Assembly (NCBI RefSeq): GCF_023015805.1
Contig: NZ_JALKBA010000009.1
Location: 104,517 to 168,516, forward strand
Direction of reading: 5' to 3'
DNA: 64,000 bases
From: Cellulophaga sp. F20128
GTDB lineage: Bacteria > Bacteroidota > Bacteroidia > Flavobacteriales > Flavobacteriaceae
The notes beneath the pieces were generated by a model that saw only the letters and a program-made list of their open reading frames with translations, had not been told where the DNA came from and ran no database searches. Shown one piece after another: positions 9,539 to 18,456 of the stretch. Each line of letters opens with the position of its first letter. Within the stretch, counting starts at the first letter, position 1. The translations under genes were made by a program, and so were the position numbers.

Positions 9539-9958
9539 ATGAAAAAACTAACTTTTATCATACTGATAACATTGCTGACTGGGTGTAAGGACACCGTTAC
9601 AAAGGAAGATTTACCGTTACTCAATGGTTATTGGGAAATTAGTGAAGTAATTTTTGAGGACGGCAACAGCAAATCGTATAAGGCAAGTTCAACGATTGAT
9701 TTTTTTAAGGTTGATGGACTGAAGGGACTTAGAAAAAAAGTTCAACCTAATATTGGAGGAAGTTTTAACACAAACAATGATTCCGACATCCTAACTATCT
9801 ATGAAAAAAACGGTACCTTCATCCTAAATTACAAGAACGACTTTACGCAACGGGAAGAACAAATCCTAAGCCTTACAAAAGATTCTTTTTCTGTAAAAGA
9901 CCAAGAGCAAACAACGTATATATACCTGCGTTACAAACCCATAGAATTTCATCCATAA
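9539..9958 (+). CDS. Small lipoprotein of unknown function
   Basis: The 139-residue protein has a lipoprotein signal peptide with lipobox LLTGC, so the mature protein starts at Cys16 and is membrane-anchored outside the cytoplasm. The rest (NGYWEISEVIFEDG and later beta-strand-like segments) resembles small lipocalin-like Bacteroidota lipoproteins. It sits between recF (1 bp gap) and the DUF721 gene (stop and start overlap), in an apparent operon. Function unknown. Confidence 0.8.
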   Translation: MKKLTFIILITLLTGCKDTVTKEDLPLLNGYWEISEVIFEDGNSKSYKASSTIDFFKVDGLKGLRKKVQPNIGGSFNTNNDSDILTIYEKNGTFILNYKNDFTQREEQILSLTKDSFSVKDQEQTTYIYLRYKPIEFHP

Positions 9959-10254
9959 TGGCAAAACGAAAAAACGAAAACCTACCCTTAGGAGCAGTCT
10001 TACAAGATTTTATCAAAGAAAATAGGCTAGAAAGAGGAATAAACGTTGTAGATACGCGTTTAGCTTGGAAAAATCTGATGGGCGCCGGCGTTAACAACTA
10101 TACCTCAGCAGTAGAGCTGCGTAACGGCACCCTGTTTGTTTCTTTAACCTCTTCCGTATTACGAGAAGAATTGAGCCATGGAATATCTAAAATCATCAAA
10201 ATGATCAATGAAGATTTGGGTAAAGAAGTAGTGACAAAATTAGTGCTCCGTTAG
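9958..10254 (+). CDS. DUF721 (DciA-like) domain protein
   Basis: The 98-residue protein belongs to the DUF721 family, which includes the bacterial replicative helicase loader DciA. Visible features are an N-terminal helix (AVLQDFIKENRLERGI), then TRLAWKNLMGAGVNNYT and a KH-like C-terminal strand-helix part (LFVSLTSSVLREELSHG). Its start overlaps the preceding stop (TAATG). Linkage to recF fits a DNA-replication role. Short, single-domain forms like this are typical of Bacteroidota; loader activity is inferred from family. Confidence 0.85.
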   Translation: MAKRKNENLPLGAVLQDFIKENRLERGINVVDTRLAWKNLMGAGVNNYTSAVELRNGTLFVSLTSSVLREELSHGISKIIKMINEDLGKEVVTKLVLR

Positions 10255-10259
10255 TTTAA

Positions 10260-10457
10260 AACAACAAACCATCTTGCCATATTAAAATCGACCACAAACC
10301 CTTTAAAAGTTTATTTATTGTTTTTATTGTGCTTTCCATTTCTTCCTGTCAGGCTAAAGAAGTTAAGATACATTACAACAACTTGTCCGAAAAAGAAAAG
10401 CGAGAGCCTAAGTATGCACTTTCTTCAATGACGGTTGCCCTTAAAGTTGCCTCCTAA
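10260..10457 (+). pseudogene. Probable lipoprotein remnant without a normal start codon
   Basis: A frame open from 10260 to the TAA at 10455-10457 reads as a lipoprotein signal (FIVFIVLSISSC) followed by about 45 residues (QAKEVKIHYNN, SEKEKREPKYALSSM). There is no ATG, GTG or TTG in the frame ahead of the signal; only an ATT at 10281 is well placed. This looks like the head of a former lipoprotein gene that lost its start codon and its C-terminal part. It may instead use ATT. No family recognised. Confidence 0.4.
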
Positions 10458-10483
10458 AACACCTATTCTTTTTAAAAATTTCA

Positions 10484-10519
10484 TAAAAAAACCCATAGTA
10501 TCAGGAGATACTATGGGTT
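10484..10519 (-). terminator. Rho-independent terminator of ndk
   Basis: A perfect 13-bp stem (10490-10502 with 10507-10519, core ACCCATAGTATC) with a 4-nt loop is followed, on the minus strand, by a run of T residues. It lies 20 bp after the ndk stop. Confidence 0.9.
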
Positions 10520-10540
10520 CTTAATTTTGTTTAATTTTAC

Positions 10541-10960
10541 TTAGAAAATTTCTCTTCCTGCAAAATGAAAAGCACCTTCAATAGCAGCATTTTCATCGCT
10601 ATCAGAACCGTGAACTGCATTTTCTCCTATAGAAGTTGCATACAATTTACGAATAGTACCTTCAGCGGCATCAGCTGGATTAGTAGCACCAATAAGAGCT
10701 CTAAAATCTTCAACTGCATTATCCTTTTCTAAAATAGCCGCTACAATAGGACCTCTGGTCATAAATTCTACCAACTCTCCAAAAAACGGACGCTCATTAT
10801 GTACAGCATAAAATGCCTCTGCATCTCTTTTGCTTAACTGTGTATACTTCATTGCTACAATTTTAAAACCTGCTGATGTGATTTTTTCTAAAATAGCACC
10901 AACGTGACCATTTTCTACACCATCTGGCTTAATCATTGTAAAAGTTCTGTTCGTAATCAT
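10541..10960 (-). CDS. ndk: Nucleoside diphosphate kinase
   Basis: The 139-residue enzyme transfers the terminal phosphate from ATP to other nucleoside diphosphates through a phosphohistidine. It begins [14 protein letters not shown] and carries the active-site region ENAVHGSDS with the catalytic histidine. Length is standard. It is monocistronic, with its own promoter and terminator both visible. Confidence 0.97.
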   Translation of the reverse strand: MITNRTFTMIKPDGVENGHVGAILEKITSAGFKIVAMKYTQLSKRDAEAFYAVHNERPFFGELVEFMTRGPIVAAILEKDNAVEDFRALIGATNPADAAEGTIRKLYATSIGENAVHGSDSDENAAIEGAFHFAGREIF

Positions 10961-10978
10961 CTTGTTTTAATTTTTGTG

Positions 10979-11008
10979 CAAAAATAATCCTTTTAAATCA
11001 ACCTACAA
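10979..11008 (-). promoter_or_regulatory. Promoter of ndk
   Basis: On the minus strand TTG (11008-11006), a 19-nt spacer and TATTTTTG (10986-10979) form a full match to the Bacteroidota promoter consensus TTG-N(17-23)-TAnnTTTG. The box ends 18 nt before the ndk start codon. Confidence 0.7.
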
Positions 11009-11180
11009 GAAATAAAGATAAAAGGTAGTAAACGGCAGTGGGGTGAAAATGCAAAATACTACAACAAAAATACATCCACTGCTCTCTGTTGATCAATAGC
11101 CTTTCATATTAGACATTGAACCTTGTACGTCATACTATAGACTTTGTATTTACAACATTTCACCATAATCCTAATAAAAC

Positions 11181-12215
11181 CTAATAAGCCTGATCCAATT
11201 CCCCTAGTACTTTTTCACCATCACCGATCATTTTTAAATGTACGCTATTGGTTTTAAAGCTAAAATCTACAGTACCAAAGCTCTTCACAAAAACTACTTC
11301 CCCTACCCTATACGGATTTTCTTCCCCAGAAAAACCGGTATAAGTATGCGTAAGCCCACTACTTGTAAAGTCGACCAATGGATACTTTAACCCATTAATT
11401 TCTTCTTTAGAAAACTCAGATATATGTCTATCTCCAGAAAGCACCATTACGCCCTTTGCCTTTGTGGCTACCACTAATTCTCGCAGTCGATCTACCTCAT
11501 GCGGAAAATTTCCCCAACTTTCAAATCCATGTTTGTTAGACAAAAACTGCACACTACTTACAAGGATATTAAAATGAGCCTTAGAATTAGTAAGCTCTTC
11601 CGTTAACCATTGCCATTGCCGTTCTCCCAAAATGGTTCCTTGTCCATACACATTAGGCTGTACCCTCTTTTTTGTTTTTGAAGATGGTGTGAGTGCAGTT
11701 CTAAAATAACGGGTATCCAAAACTATAATTTTAATTTTGCCTTCAGGCAAATCATAATTATGCACTGCGTAAACACCTTCCCTATTTCTCCGGGGGCTAT
11801 CTTTTGGAACCCCCATAAAATCTAAAAATTCTTGCTGACTTTCTTGCTTGGCGGCAAATTCCACACCTCCGTCTTGTAATCCGTAGTCATGATCATCCCA
11901 AGTACCAATAACGGGCACGATTTCCTTTAGCCTTTGGTACCCTTTTACAGAATTCTGGGCAGTATAAATAGACCTTAGTTTATCCATATTATCAGTATCT
12001 GCATAAACAATATCCCCACCCCATATCCAAATATTGGGCTGCACAGCTATAATATCATCCCATAAAAGATTAGAAACGTTGTGCTTGTTGCAAGAACCAA
12101 AAGCAATTGTAAAATCAGACTTCCATTTATCTGAACTATTATTTTGAACCGGTTTCGTGGTTTTACAAGCTGTAATAACAAGCAGCCACCCCAGTATAAA
12201 AAGGATTTTTTTCAA
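11181..12215 (-). CDS. PhoD-like alkaline phosphatase lipoprotein
   Basis: The 344-residue protein has a lipoprotein signal (LLVITAC, Cys17) and a PhoD-like metallophosphatase domain: FGSCNKHN, IWGGDIVYAD, WDDHDYG and VLSGDRHISEF carry the usual metal-binding Asp, His and Asn residues. PhoD enzymes are phosphomono/diesterases active outside the cytoplasm. The reading frame starts with TTG at 12215 directly before KKILFI; no in-frame ATG fits the signal peptide. Monocistronic. Substrate not determinable. Confidence 0.88.
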   Translation of the reverse strand: MKKILFILGWLLVITACKTTKPVQNNSSDKWKSDFTIAFGSCNKHNVSNLLWDDIIAVQPNIWIWGGDIVYADTDNMDKLRSIYTAQNSVKGYQRLKEIVPVIGTWDDHDYGLQDGGVEFAAKQESQQEFLDFMGVPKDSPRRNREGVYAVHNYDLPEGKIKIIVLDTRYFRTALTPSSKTKKRVQPNVYGQGTILGERQWQWLTEELTNSKAHFNILVSSVQFLSNKHGFESWGNFPHEVDRLRELVVATKAKGVMVLSGDRHISEFSKEEINGLKYPLVDFTSSGLTHTYTGFSGEENPYRVGEVVFVKSFGTVDFSFKTNSVHLKMIGDGEKVLGELDQAY

Positions 12216-12332
12216 GGCAAAAAGTTTTTAAAATATCTTTTCAATTTTAAGGATATTTTTTGGATTATAAGGTATTTTAAATCAATTCTCCTCCTCGTCT
12301 ATTACTTTCCATTAGAAAAGTAGGATCTTATT

Positions 12333-12361
12333 TTGAGCATTTACTAAAAACACTATCTTTG
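12333..12361 (+). promoter_or_regulatory. Promoter of nrnA, giving a leaderless or near-leaderless transcript
   Basis: TTG (12333-12335), an 18-nt spacer and TATCTTTG (12354-12361) match the Bacteroidota consensus. The box ends only 6 nt before the ATG at 12368, so transcription should begin at or next to the start codon. It also shows that an upstream in-frame TTG at 12359 lies inside the promoter and is not the translation start. Confidence 0.65.
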
Positions 12362-12367
12362 GCAGCT

Positions 12368-13384
12368 ATGAATTTAGAAGATACATCTGTGGTAAAAGCC
12401 TTATTGAGCACTACCCAAAAAATAGTTATCATTCCCCATAAAAATCCTGATGGAGACGCCATTGGCTCAACTTTAGGCCTTCTACATTATGTAAAAAACT
12501 TAGGACATGAAGCCGTTGTAATTGCTCCCAATGATTCTCCAAAATTTTTAAAATGGATGCCCGGTTTTGAGGAAATCATAATTTTTGAAAAGGACACATT
12601 ATCTGCTAAAAGTCATATAGATGCGGCAACCTTAATTTTTACCTTAGATTTTAATCATTTATCAAGGGTTGGCTCCATGCAAAAAAGTTTAGAGGAGGCC
12701 GAGGCTACTTTTATTATGATAGACCACCACCAGGAACCTGCTGATTATGCCAAAGTCACTTATTCTGATGTAAGCATGAGTTCTACCTGCGAAATGGTTT
12801 ATAATTTTATTGAAGCGCTAGACAGCACCTCCAAAATAACAGCAAACATAGCCAACTGCTTGTATACAGGAATTATGACGGACACAGGTTCTTTTAAATA
12901 TTCATCAACGACAAGCAGAACACATAGAGTTGTAGCAGATTTAATAGACAAAGGTGCAGAGAACTTGGCTATTCACAATAGAGTGTTCGACACCAATTCA
13001 CCGAGTCGGTTGCACATATTAGGTTGTGCTCTTAAAAACATGGTAATACTTGAGGACTTTAATACGGTTTATATTACGCTTAGTCAGGCTGAATTAGACC
13101 AATTCAATTTTAAAAAAGGAGATACCGAAGGCATCGTAAATTATGGACTTACACTAGACTCTATTATATTTGCAGTAATTTTTATTGAAAATAAGGAAGA
13201 AGGAATCGTAAAAATTTCATTTAGATCTCAGGGAGAGTTTTCTGTGAATGAATTCGCAAGAGCACATTTTCAAGGTGGCGGTCATACCAATGCAGCTGGC
13301 GGAAAGAGCGATGAAACTTTACAAGAAACGACAGCAAGGTTTGTTGGTTTATTAGACAATTACAAAGACAAATTAAAAGAATGA
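12368..13384 (+). CDS. nrnA: DHH/DHHA1 family nanoRNase/pAp phosphatase (NrnA-like)
   Basis: The 338-residue protein has the DHH phosphoesterase motifs HKNPDGDAIGS, FTLDFNHL, IDHHQEP and TGIMTDTGSFKYS, and the DHHA1 substrate-binding motif GGGHTNAAGG near the C terminus. The family degrades short oligoribonucleotides and 3'-phosphoadenosine 5'-phosphate in the cytoplasm with Mn2+. I start it at ATG 12368 rather than the TTG at 12359 because of the promoter position. Its stop overlaps the start of gldI (ATGA). Confidence 0.92.
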   Translation: MNLEDTSVVKALLSTTQKIVIIPHKNPDGDAIGSTLGLLHYVKNLGHEAVVIAPNDSPKFLKWMPGFEEIIIFEKDTLSAKSHIDAATLIFTLDFNHLSRVGSMQKSLEEAEATFIMIDHHQEPADYAKVTYSDVSMSSTCEMVYNFIEALDSTSKITANIANCLYTGIMTDTGSFKYSSTTSRTHRVVADLIDKGAENLAIHNRVFDTNSPSRLHILGCALKNMVILEDFNTVYITLSQAELDQFNFKKGDTEGIVNYGLTLDSIIFAVIFIENKEEGIVKISFRSQGEFSVNEFARAHFQGGGHTNAAGGKSDETLQETTARFVGLLDNYKDKLKE

Positions 13385-13932
13385 AGAAGTTTTTTTACAT
13401 CCTAGTGGTTCTCTGCTTTATAGGCTGCGATGGCCCAGAAGCAAGACGTCCAATAAAAGTAAAAACTGGCAGTTATTTTAAACAGTCTATAGCGCGAAAT
13501 AAAGCCTTATTAGCAAAGGAAGAAAAACTGATAGCACACATAATAAAAGGAGATACCGTACACAACTATACCCATAGCCCAAACGGATCTTGGTTCTATT
13601 ACGATGTAAAAAATGAGGAAGAAACCTACCTGCCAGAATCAGAGGATTTGGTAACTATGACCTACAATTTGGTAGATTTTAACAATGACACTATTTATAG
13701 TATGGAAGAAATAGGTGTTTTCAAATACAAAGTAGACAAACAAGATTTATTTTTAGGGCTGCGCACCAGTGTAAAACTTTTAAAAGTAAATGAAACCGCA
13801 ACATTTCTATACCCGTCATCTTTAGGGTATGGATATCACGGAGACAATAAAAAAATTGGAACCAATATTCCCTTAAAGGCAACGGTTTCTATTTTTAACA
13901 TCGAGAAAAATAAAGATAGTATTCAAAATTAA
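13381..13932 (+). CDS. gldI: Gliding-motility-associated peptidyl-prolyl isomerase lipoprotein GldI
   Basis: The 183-residue lipoprotein (lipobox CFIGC, Cys16) has an FKBP-type C-terminal half ending ...FLYPSSLGYGYHGDN...IPLKATVSIFNI. GldI is required for gliding and the type IX secretion machinery in Flavobacterium johnsoniae, probably folding exported proteins in the periplasm. Length and layout fit GldI. It overlaps nrnA by 4 nt and is followed 19 bp later by a second isomerase, making a periplasmic folding pair. Several aromatic active-site residues of strong FKBPs are not obvious, so catalysis may be weak. Confidence 0.85.
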   Translation: MKKFFYILVVLCFIGCDGPEARRPIKVKTGSYFKQSIARNKALLAKEEKLIAHIIKGDTVHNYTHSPNGSWFYYDVKNEEETYLPESEDLVTMTYNLVDFNNDTIYSMEEIGVFKYKVDKQDLFLGLRTSVKLLKVNETATFLYPSSLGYGYHGDNKKIGTNIPLKATVSIFNIEKNKDSIQN

Positions 13933-13951
13933 AACAATTAAAAAAGTAAAA

Positions 13952-15082
13952 ATGAAAAAGAATTTTCTAATCTTATTAACTGCTGTTGTAACAATGGTTA
14001 GCTGTAAATCTGGACAATATGCAGATTTAGATGACGGTTTATATGCGAATATAAAAACCAATAAGGGAGATATGGTGGTAAAACTAGAGTTTGAAAAAAC
14101 TCCTGTTACTGTAGCTAATTTTGTTTCCCTTTCTGAAGGGAAAAACCCCTTCGTTAGCGAAGAATTTAAAGGGAAAAAATATTATGACAGTATTATTTTT
14201 CATAGAATCATAAAAGATTTTATGATTCAAGGTGGCGACCCAACAGCTAGCGGTAGTGGTAATCCTGGATACAAATTTAAAGATGAATTTGTAGATTCTT
14301 TAGGTCATAGTAAAAAAGGAATTTTATCTATGGCAAATTCAGGACCAAAAACCAATGGAAGTCAATTTTTTATCACACATAAAGAAACTTCTTTTTTAGA
14401 TGGCAGACATACTGTTTTTGGTGAAGTAGTTGTTGGATTAGATGTTGTAGACTCCATTGCAACTGTGGAAACAGGTGCAAATGATAGACCTGTAACAGAT
14501 GTTGTAATCACCACAATTGACATCATTAGAAACGGCAAGGCAGCAAAAAAGTTTGACGCCGTAGAGGTTATGAAAAACTACTTTGAAGAAGAGAAAGAAG
14601 AAGAGAAAAAATTAGAAGCTTTACGAATAGAAGCTAAAAAAGTAGAAGATGCCTTTGCTGCTGAAACAGCGGAACAAATTAAAAAAGCAGAGGTTTTACC
14701 ATCAGGACTTAAGATTTTAGTTTTAAATGAAAGCAAAGGAGCCAAACCTAAAATAGGACAAAAAGCCTTGGTAAATTATGCAGGTTGGTTATCTAATGGT
14801 GTTTTATTTGATACTACAGATAGTGAAATAGCTAAGAAATTTGGAAAATTTGAACAAATTAACAATATGCACGGTGGTGATATGAATCCGTACCCAATGG
14901 AATACAGCCCCGAATCTAGGTTAACAGCTGGGTTTAAAGAAGGTTTATTACGAATGAAAGTAGGTGATAAGGTTCGCTTATTCATTCCTCCTCATTTAGG
15001 ATATGGTGCCCAAGGTGGTGGTCCTATTCCACCCAATTCCGATTTAATTTTCGACCTAGAAATTACAGGGATTGTAGAATAA
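13952..15082 (+). CDS. Cyclophilin-FKBP fusion peptidyl-prolyl isomerase lipoprotein
   Basis: The 376-residue protein starts with a lipoprotein signal (TMVSC, Cys19), then a cyclophilin domain (about residues 30-190: FHRIIKDFMIQGGDPT, GSQFFITHKETSFLDGRHTVFG), a charged coiled-coil linker (about 205-250) and a C-terminal FKBP domain (VNYAGWLSNGVLFDTT, GFKEGLLRMKVGDKV, PPHLGYGAQGGGPIPP). Both folds keep their key residues, so it carries two different proline isomerases in one chain. It is the last gene of the nrnA-gldI unit and ends at a strong terminator. Confidence 0.93.
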   Translation: MKKNFLILLTAVVTMVSCKSGQYADLDDGLYANIKTNKGDMVVKLEFEKTPVTVANFVSLSEGKNPFVSEEFKGKKYYDSIIFHRIIKDFMIQGGDPTASGSGNPGYKFKDEFVDSLGHSKKGILSMANSGPKTNGSQFFITHKETSFLDGRHTVFGEVVVGLDVVDSIATVETGANDRPVTDVVITTIDIIRNGKAAKKFDAVEVMKNYFEEEKEEEKKLEALRIEAKKVEDAFAAETAEQIKKAEVLPSGLKILVLNESKGAKPKIGQKALVNYAGWLSNGVLFDTTDSEIAKKFGKFEQINNMHGGDMNPYPMEYSPESRLTAGFKEGLLRMKVGDKVRLFIPPHLGYGAQGGGPIPPNSDLIFDLEITGIVE

Positions 15083-15101
15083 TATTTGCAACTATAACTG
15101 A

Positions 15102-15141
15102 AAAAATAGAGCCACCTCGTACCGAGGTGGCTCTATTTTTT
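15102..15141 (+). terminator. Strong bidirectional-looking terminator after the cyclophilin-FKBP gene
   Basis: An 18-bp perfect stem (15102-15119 with 15123-15140, GC core GCCACCTCG) with a 3-nt loop is flanked by A and T runs. Confidence 0.93.
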
Positions 15142-15196
15142 TGTTCAAAACTAATTGTCTAAATTACACAGCAAACCAACGCTTATCTACAATTCT

Positions 15197-16381
15197 ATGG
15201 GCTTAAAGATATTTTATAAAATGCCATTGGTACTTCTCATTTTTACGTTGTTGCAATGTAAAGAACAAAAGAAAATAGAAAACACTACTAAAACAGCAGT
15301 AGCTATTATGGCCTATTACATGCCTAGGGCTAAATTTCAACCAGAAAAAATACCAGTTGAAAGACTTACACACCTATTGTTTTCTTTTTCCCACATCATA
15401 GATGGGGAAATGAAATTTAAAAACCCAGACAATAGCAAAAAACTAAAACAAGTTGTTTTACAAAAACACAGAAATCCAGAAATCAAAATAATGATTGCAT
15501 GTGGTGGTTGGGGAGCAGATGGATTTTCTGAAATGGCCAGCTCCGAAAAGAGTCGGAAAAAATTCATAAACAGCACCCTTCAATTTATAGAAGCGTATCA
15601 ATTAGACGGATTGGATATTGATTGGGAGTATCCAGGTATACCAGCGGCAGGAACCAAGTCTAGTGTTCATGACAAAACGAATTTTACATTATTAATGAAA
15701 GAATTAAGAGAGAACCTTGATCGTCTGAATAGACCCATGACCTTAACTTTTGCATCCGCCGGATGGAAGCCTTATTATAAAAACATAGACCTTCATGACG
15801 TAATGAAGTATGTTGATTATATGAACATTATGACCTATGATCAGGTAACGGATGGTTCTCCATATACTGCCCATCATACCGCATTGGGGTGGATAAACAA
15901 ACGTGACATCATAGGTACCCCTGCAGGAACGGCCGTATATGCTCAAAACAAAGATTATGAGCCTTCATCCGCTGAAATGATTATTACCTATTGTATTGAG
16001 CAAGGTGTAAAACCGGAACAAATTATTATTGGCGGAGCATTTTATGGCAGAGCCTGGCAAGGTGTACCACCTGCTTTAAATGGGCTATACCAACCCAACA
16101 ACGGGGCATACCGCAGTGCAGGTTCTTACAGTACTATTAGAGAAAATTTTGAAAATAAAAATGGATATATCAGGTATTGGGACAGTATTGCCAAAGCTCC
16201 ATATTTATACAATGCAAAGGATAGTATTTTTATATCATATGACGATCCAAAATCAGTAGCATTAAAAACAAAATATGCCATAGACAACACCCTTGGCGGC
16301 ATTATGTTTTGGCAATTAGGAGGGGATACCACCGATAAAAATGGTTTACTAGAAGCCATACATACCGCAGCTACCAAATAA
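15197..16381 (+). CDS. Glycoside hydrolase family 18 (chitinase-like) lipoprotein
   Basis: The 394-residue protein has a lipoprotein signal (LIFTLLQC) and a GH18 barrel with the catalytic motif LDGLDIDWEYP (DxxDxDxE) near residues 136-144, plus MNIMTYDQ and a C-terminal GGIMFWQLGGD typical of the family. It probably hydrolyses chitin or a related N-acetylglucosamine polymer at the cell surface. I use ATG 15197; the frame is open further up to a TTG at 15155, which would spoil the signal peptide. No chitin-binding or T9SS domain is present. Monocistronic. Confidence 0.92.
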   Translation: MGLKIFYKMPLVLLIFTLLQCKEQKKIENTTKTAVAIMAYYMPRAKFQPEKIPVERLTHLLFSFSHIIDGEMKFKNPDNSKKLKQVVLQKHRNPEIKIMIACGGWGADGFSEMASSEKSRKKFINSTLQFIEAYQLDGLDIDWEYPGIPAAGTKSSVHDKTNFTLLMKELRENLDRLNRPMTLTFASAGWKPYYKNIDLHDVMKYVDYMNIMTYDQVTDGSPYTAHHTALGWINKRDIIGTPAGTAVYAQNKDYEPSSAEMIITYCIEQGVKPEQIIIGGAFYGRAWQGVPPALNGLYQPNNGAYRSAGSYSTIRENFENKNGYIRYWDSIAKAPYLYNAKDSIFISYDDPKSVALKTKYAIDNTLGGIMFWQLGGDTTDKNGLLEAIHTAATK

Positions 16382-16843
16382 TTATTTCCAGTTTTGCGAT
16401 TTTAATGCCATAGTGGCTATTAAAATATCTTTTTGAGATATTTGCCCCACAAGTTTCCCGTTTTCTAAAATAGGAAACCTCCTTCTTTTGGACGTAATAA
16501 ATTTAGTTGCAGCATCAAAAATACTCATTTCTCCATCTATGGTTTCAACATCTTTAACCATATGCCGTTCCACGATTTCTTTTTCAGAGGGTTGATTGTA
16601 GTATTTACTTTCACTAATTTGTTTAATACAATCTCCTTCTGAAATAATTCCAACAAGTTCATTTTTATCATTGACAACCGGTCCGCCAGAAATTTTATAC
16701 TGAATTAAAGCTTCTATGACTTCTTCTATGGGCTGCTCTGGTTTAAAAGTGATTAGTTTGCGCGTCATATAGTCGCACACTTTTAATGCAACATCCGTAG
16801 GAGAAACCGGTTTTCTTGGTCCTTGAAAACTTTTTATTCCCAT
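16382..16843 (-). CDS. CBS domain protein
   Basis: The 153-residue cytoplasmic protein is made of two CBS motifs (about residues 25-80 and 90-150; VNDKNELVGIISEGDCI and LENGKLVGQISQKDIL). Such pairs bind adenine nucleotides and act as energy or ligand sensors, usually by regulating a partner. No partner domain is fused. It is convergent with the GH18 gene with no gap and lies downstream of the dipeptidase gene. Confidence 0.88.
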   Translation of the reverse strand: MGIKSFQGPRKPVSPTDVALKVCDYMTRKLITFKPEQPIEEVIEALIQYKISGGPVVNDKNELVGIISEGDCIKQISESKYYNQPSEKEIVERHMVKDVETIDGEMSIFDAATKFITSKRRRFPILENGKLVGQISQKDILIATMALKSQNWK

Positions 16844-16884
16844 AACTTTACTTTTATTGATTCTTTTAAAGTTAAGAAATATTT

Positions 16885-16920
16885 AATCACCTTACTAGAA
16901 ATATTTCTGGTAAGGTGATT
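16885..16920 (-). terminator. Hairpin between the dipeptidase and CBS genes
   Basis: An 11-bp perfect stem (16885-16895 with 16910-16920, core CACCTTAC) lies 7 bp after the dipeptidase stop. The sequence after it on the minus strand is AT-rich but has no clean T run; the T run is on the plus-strand side. It is probably the end of the dipeptidase transcript. Confidence 0.6.
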
Positions 16921-16926
16921 TTTAGT

Positions 16927-18381
16927 TTAAGCTGCTGGACTATTTTTTAATACTTCTAAGGTAAACTTCCAAAATTTTTGAACCGAAGAAATACTTACAC
17001 GTTCATCTGGTGAATGCGCACCCTTTATGGTTGGACCAAAGCTAATCATATCCATTTCGGGATAATTTTGACCTAAAATACCACATTCTAAACCTGCATG
17101 GCAAGCAACAACCTTTGGTTTCATTCCAAAAACAGTTTCATATTGTGCCGCTAATACTTTTAAAATAGCAGAATCTGGATTAGGATTCCACCCGGGGTAG
17201 CTCCCGCTAAATTCTACTTCAAAACCTGCCAATTCAAAAACCGATTTTAAGGCATTTGCCAAATCCATTTTACCGGAATCAACAGAAGATCTTGTTAGAC
17301 ATCCTATTTTTATAGCTCCGTCTTTGACTATTACTCTAGCGATATTGTTAGATGTCTCGACCAAATCTGCTATACTAGCACTCATTGCATACACTCCATT
17401 ATGAGCAGCATACATTGCACGTAATAATTTACCCTGTGCATCTGCTTCCATTACAGTGGAAGGCAAGTCTGTTGCGGTAATACTAATTTGTAGTTTTGGT
17501 TCTGTAAACCTCAACTCTTCTTTTATTGAACGCGCATAAGACTCAAAATTCTCTAAAAAATCGGCTGTAATTTTAATGGCAAGTACCGCATTACTTTCTC
17601 TCGGTATGGCATTTCGCAAGCTACCACCATCTATCGTTGCAATACAAGTACCTGTCTGTTGGCTAATAGTGTACAAAAGCCTATTCATAATTTTATTGGC
17701 ATTACCTAATCCACGGTGTATATCCATACCACTATGGCCTCCACTTAAGCCTTTAACAGTTACTTTATACCCTATAAAATTAGCTGGAACAGCTACTGTG
17801 TCATAACTTCTTCTCGCTGTAACATCTACACCACCCGCACAACCAATGTCTATTTCATCATCTTCTTCCGTGTCTAGGTTTAAAAGAATATCCCCCTGTA
17901 AAACACCTCCCTTTAAACCCATTGCACCGGTCATTCCCGTTTCTTCATCAATGGTAAATAATGCTTCAAGGGGTGGGTGAGGAATGTCTGTGCTTTCTAA
18001 TAACGCCATAATAGCTGCAACTCCCATTCCATTGTCGGCTCCCAAGGTTGTCCCTTCTGCTCTAACCCAGTCACCATCCACATACATTTGTATTCCTTGC
18101 GTCTCAAAATCAAAGACAGTATCATTGTTTTTTTGATGCACCATATCTAAATGAGACTGTAAGGTCACCATTTTTTTATCTTCCAAACCTTGTGAAGCAG
18201 GTTTACGAATAATGACGTTACCAACCGCATCTTTTATGGTCTCTAATTGCAATGATGCCCCAAAGTTTACCATAAATTGTATAACTTGATCTTCTTTTTT
18301 AGAAGGCCTTGGTACAGCATTTAAATCTGCAAATTTATTCCAAACTGCTGTTGGTTCTAACTCTCTTATTGTTTTACTCAT
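16927..18381 (-). CDS. pepD: Aminoacyl-histidine dipeptidase (PepD family, M20)
   Basis: The 484-residue M20 metallopeptidase has the metal and catalytic motifs LQSHLDMVHQ, GADNGMGVAA, TIDEETGMTG, LNLDTEEDDEIDIGCAGG and the C-terminal IKGAHSPDERVSI. PepD cleaves dipeptides such as carnosine (beta-Ala-His) in the cytoplasm. I start it at ATG 18381 (MSKTIRELEP), which matches family N termini; the frame extends 24 nt further to an upstream ATG. Monocistronic. Confidence 0.93.
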   Translation of the reverse strand: MSKTIRELEPTAVWNKFADLNAVPRPSKKEDQVIQFMVNFGASLQLETIKDAVGNVIIRKPASQGLEDKKMVTLQSHLDMVHQKNNDTVFDFETQGIQMYVDGDWVRAEGTTLGADNGMGVAAIMALLESTDIPHPPLEALFTIDEETGMTGAMGLKGGVLQGDILLNLDTEEDDEIDIGCAGGVDVTARRSYDTVAVPANFIGYKVTVKGLSGGHSGMDIHRGLGNANKIMNRLLYTISQQTGTCIATIDGGSLRNAIPRESNAVLAIKITADFLENFESYARSIKEELRFTEPKLQISITATDLPSTVMEADAQGKLLRAMYAAHNGVYAMSASIADLVETSNNIARVIVKDGAIKIGCLTRSSVDSGKMDLANALKSVFELAGFEVEFSGSYPGWNPNPDSAILKVLAAQYETVFGMKPKVVACHAGLECGILGQNYPEMDMISFGPTIKGAHSPDERVSISSVQKFWKFTLEVLKNSPAA

Positions 18382-18443
18382 CTCATTGTGTTTTCTAAAC
18401 ATCAAAATTACACAATAGAAAATGATTATATATTGATATTCCC

Positions 18444-18451
18444 TACTTTTG
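18444..18451 (+). promoter_or_regulatory. -7 box for the DUF3810 gene
   Basis: TACTTTTG matches the Bacteroidota -7 element TAnnTTTG and ends 5 nt before the ATG at 18457. No TTG sits at the right distance upstream, so only half of the promoter is supported. If used, the mRNA is leaderless. Confidence 0.45.
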
Positions 18452-18456
18452 ACAGA

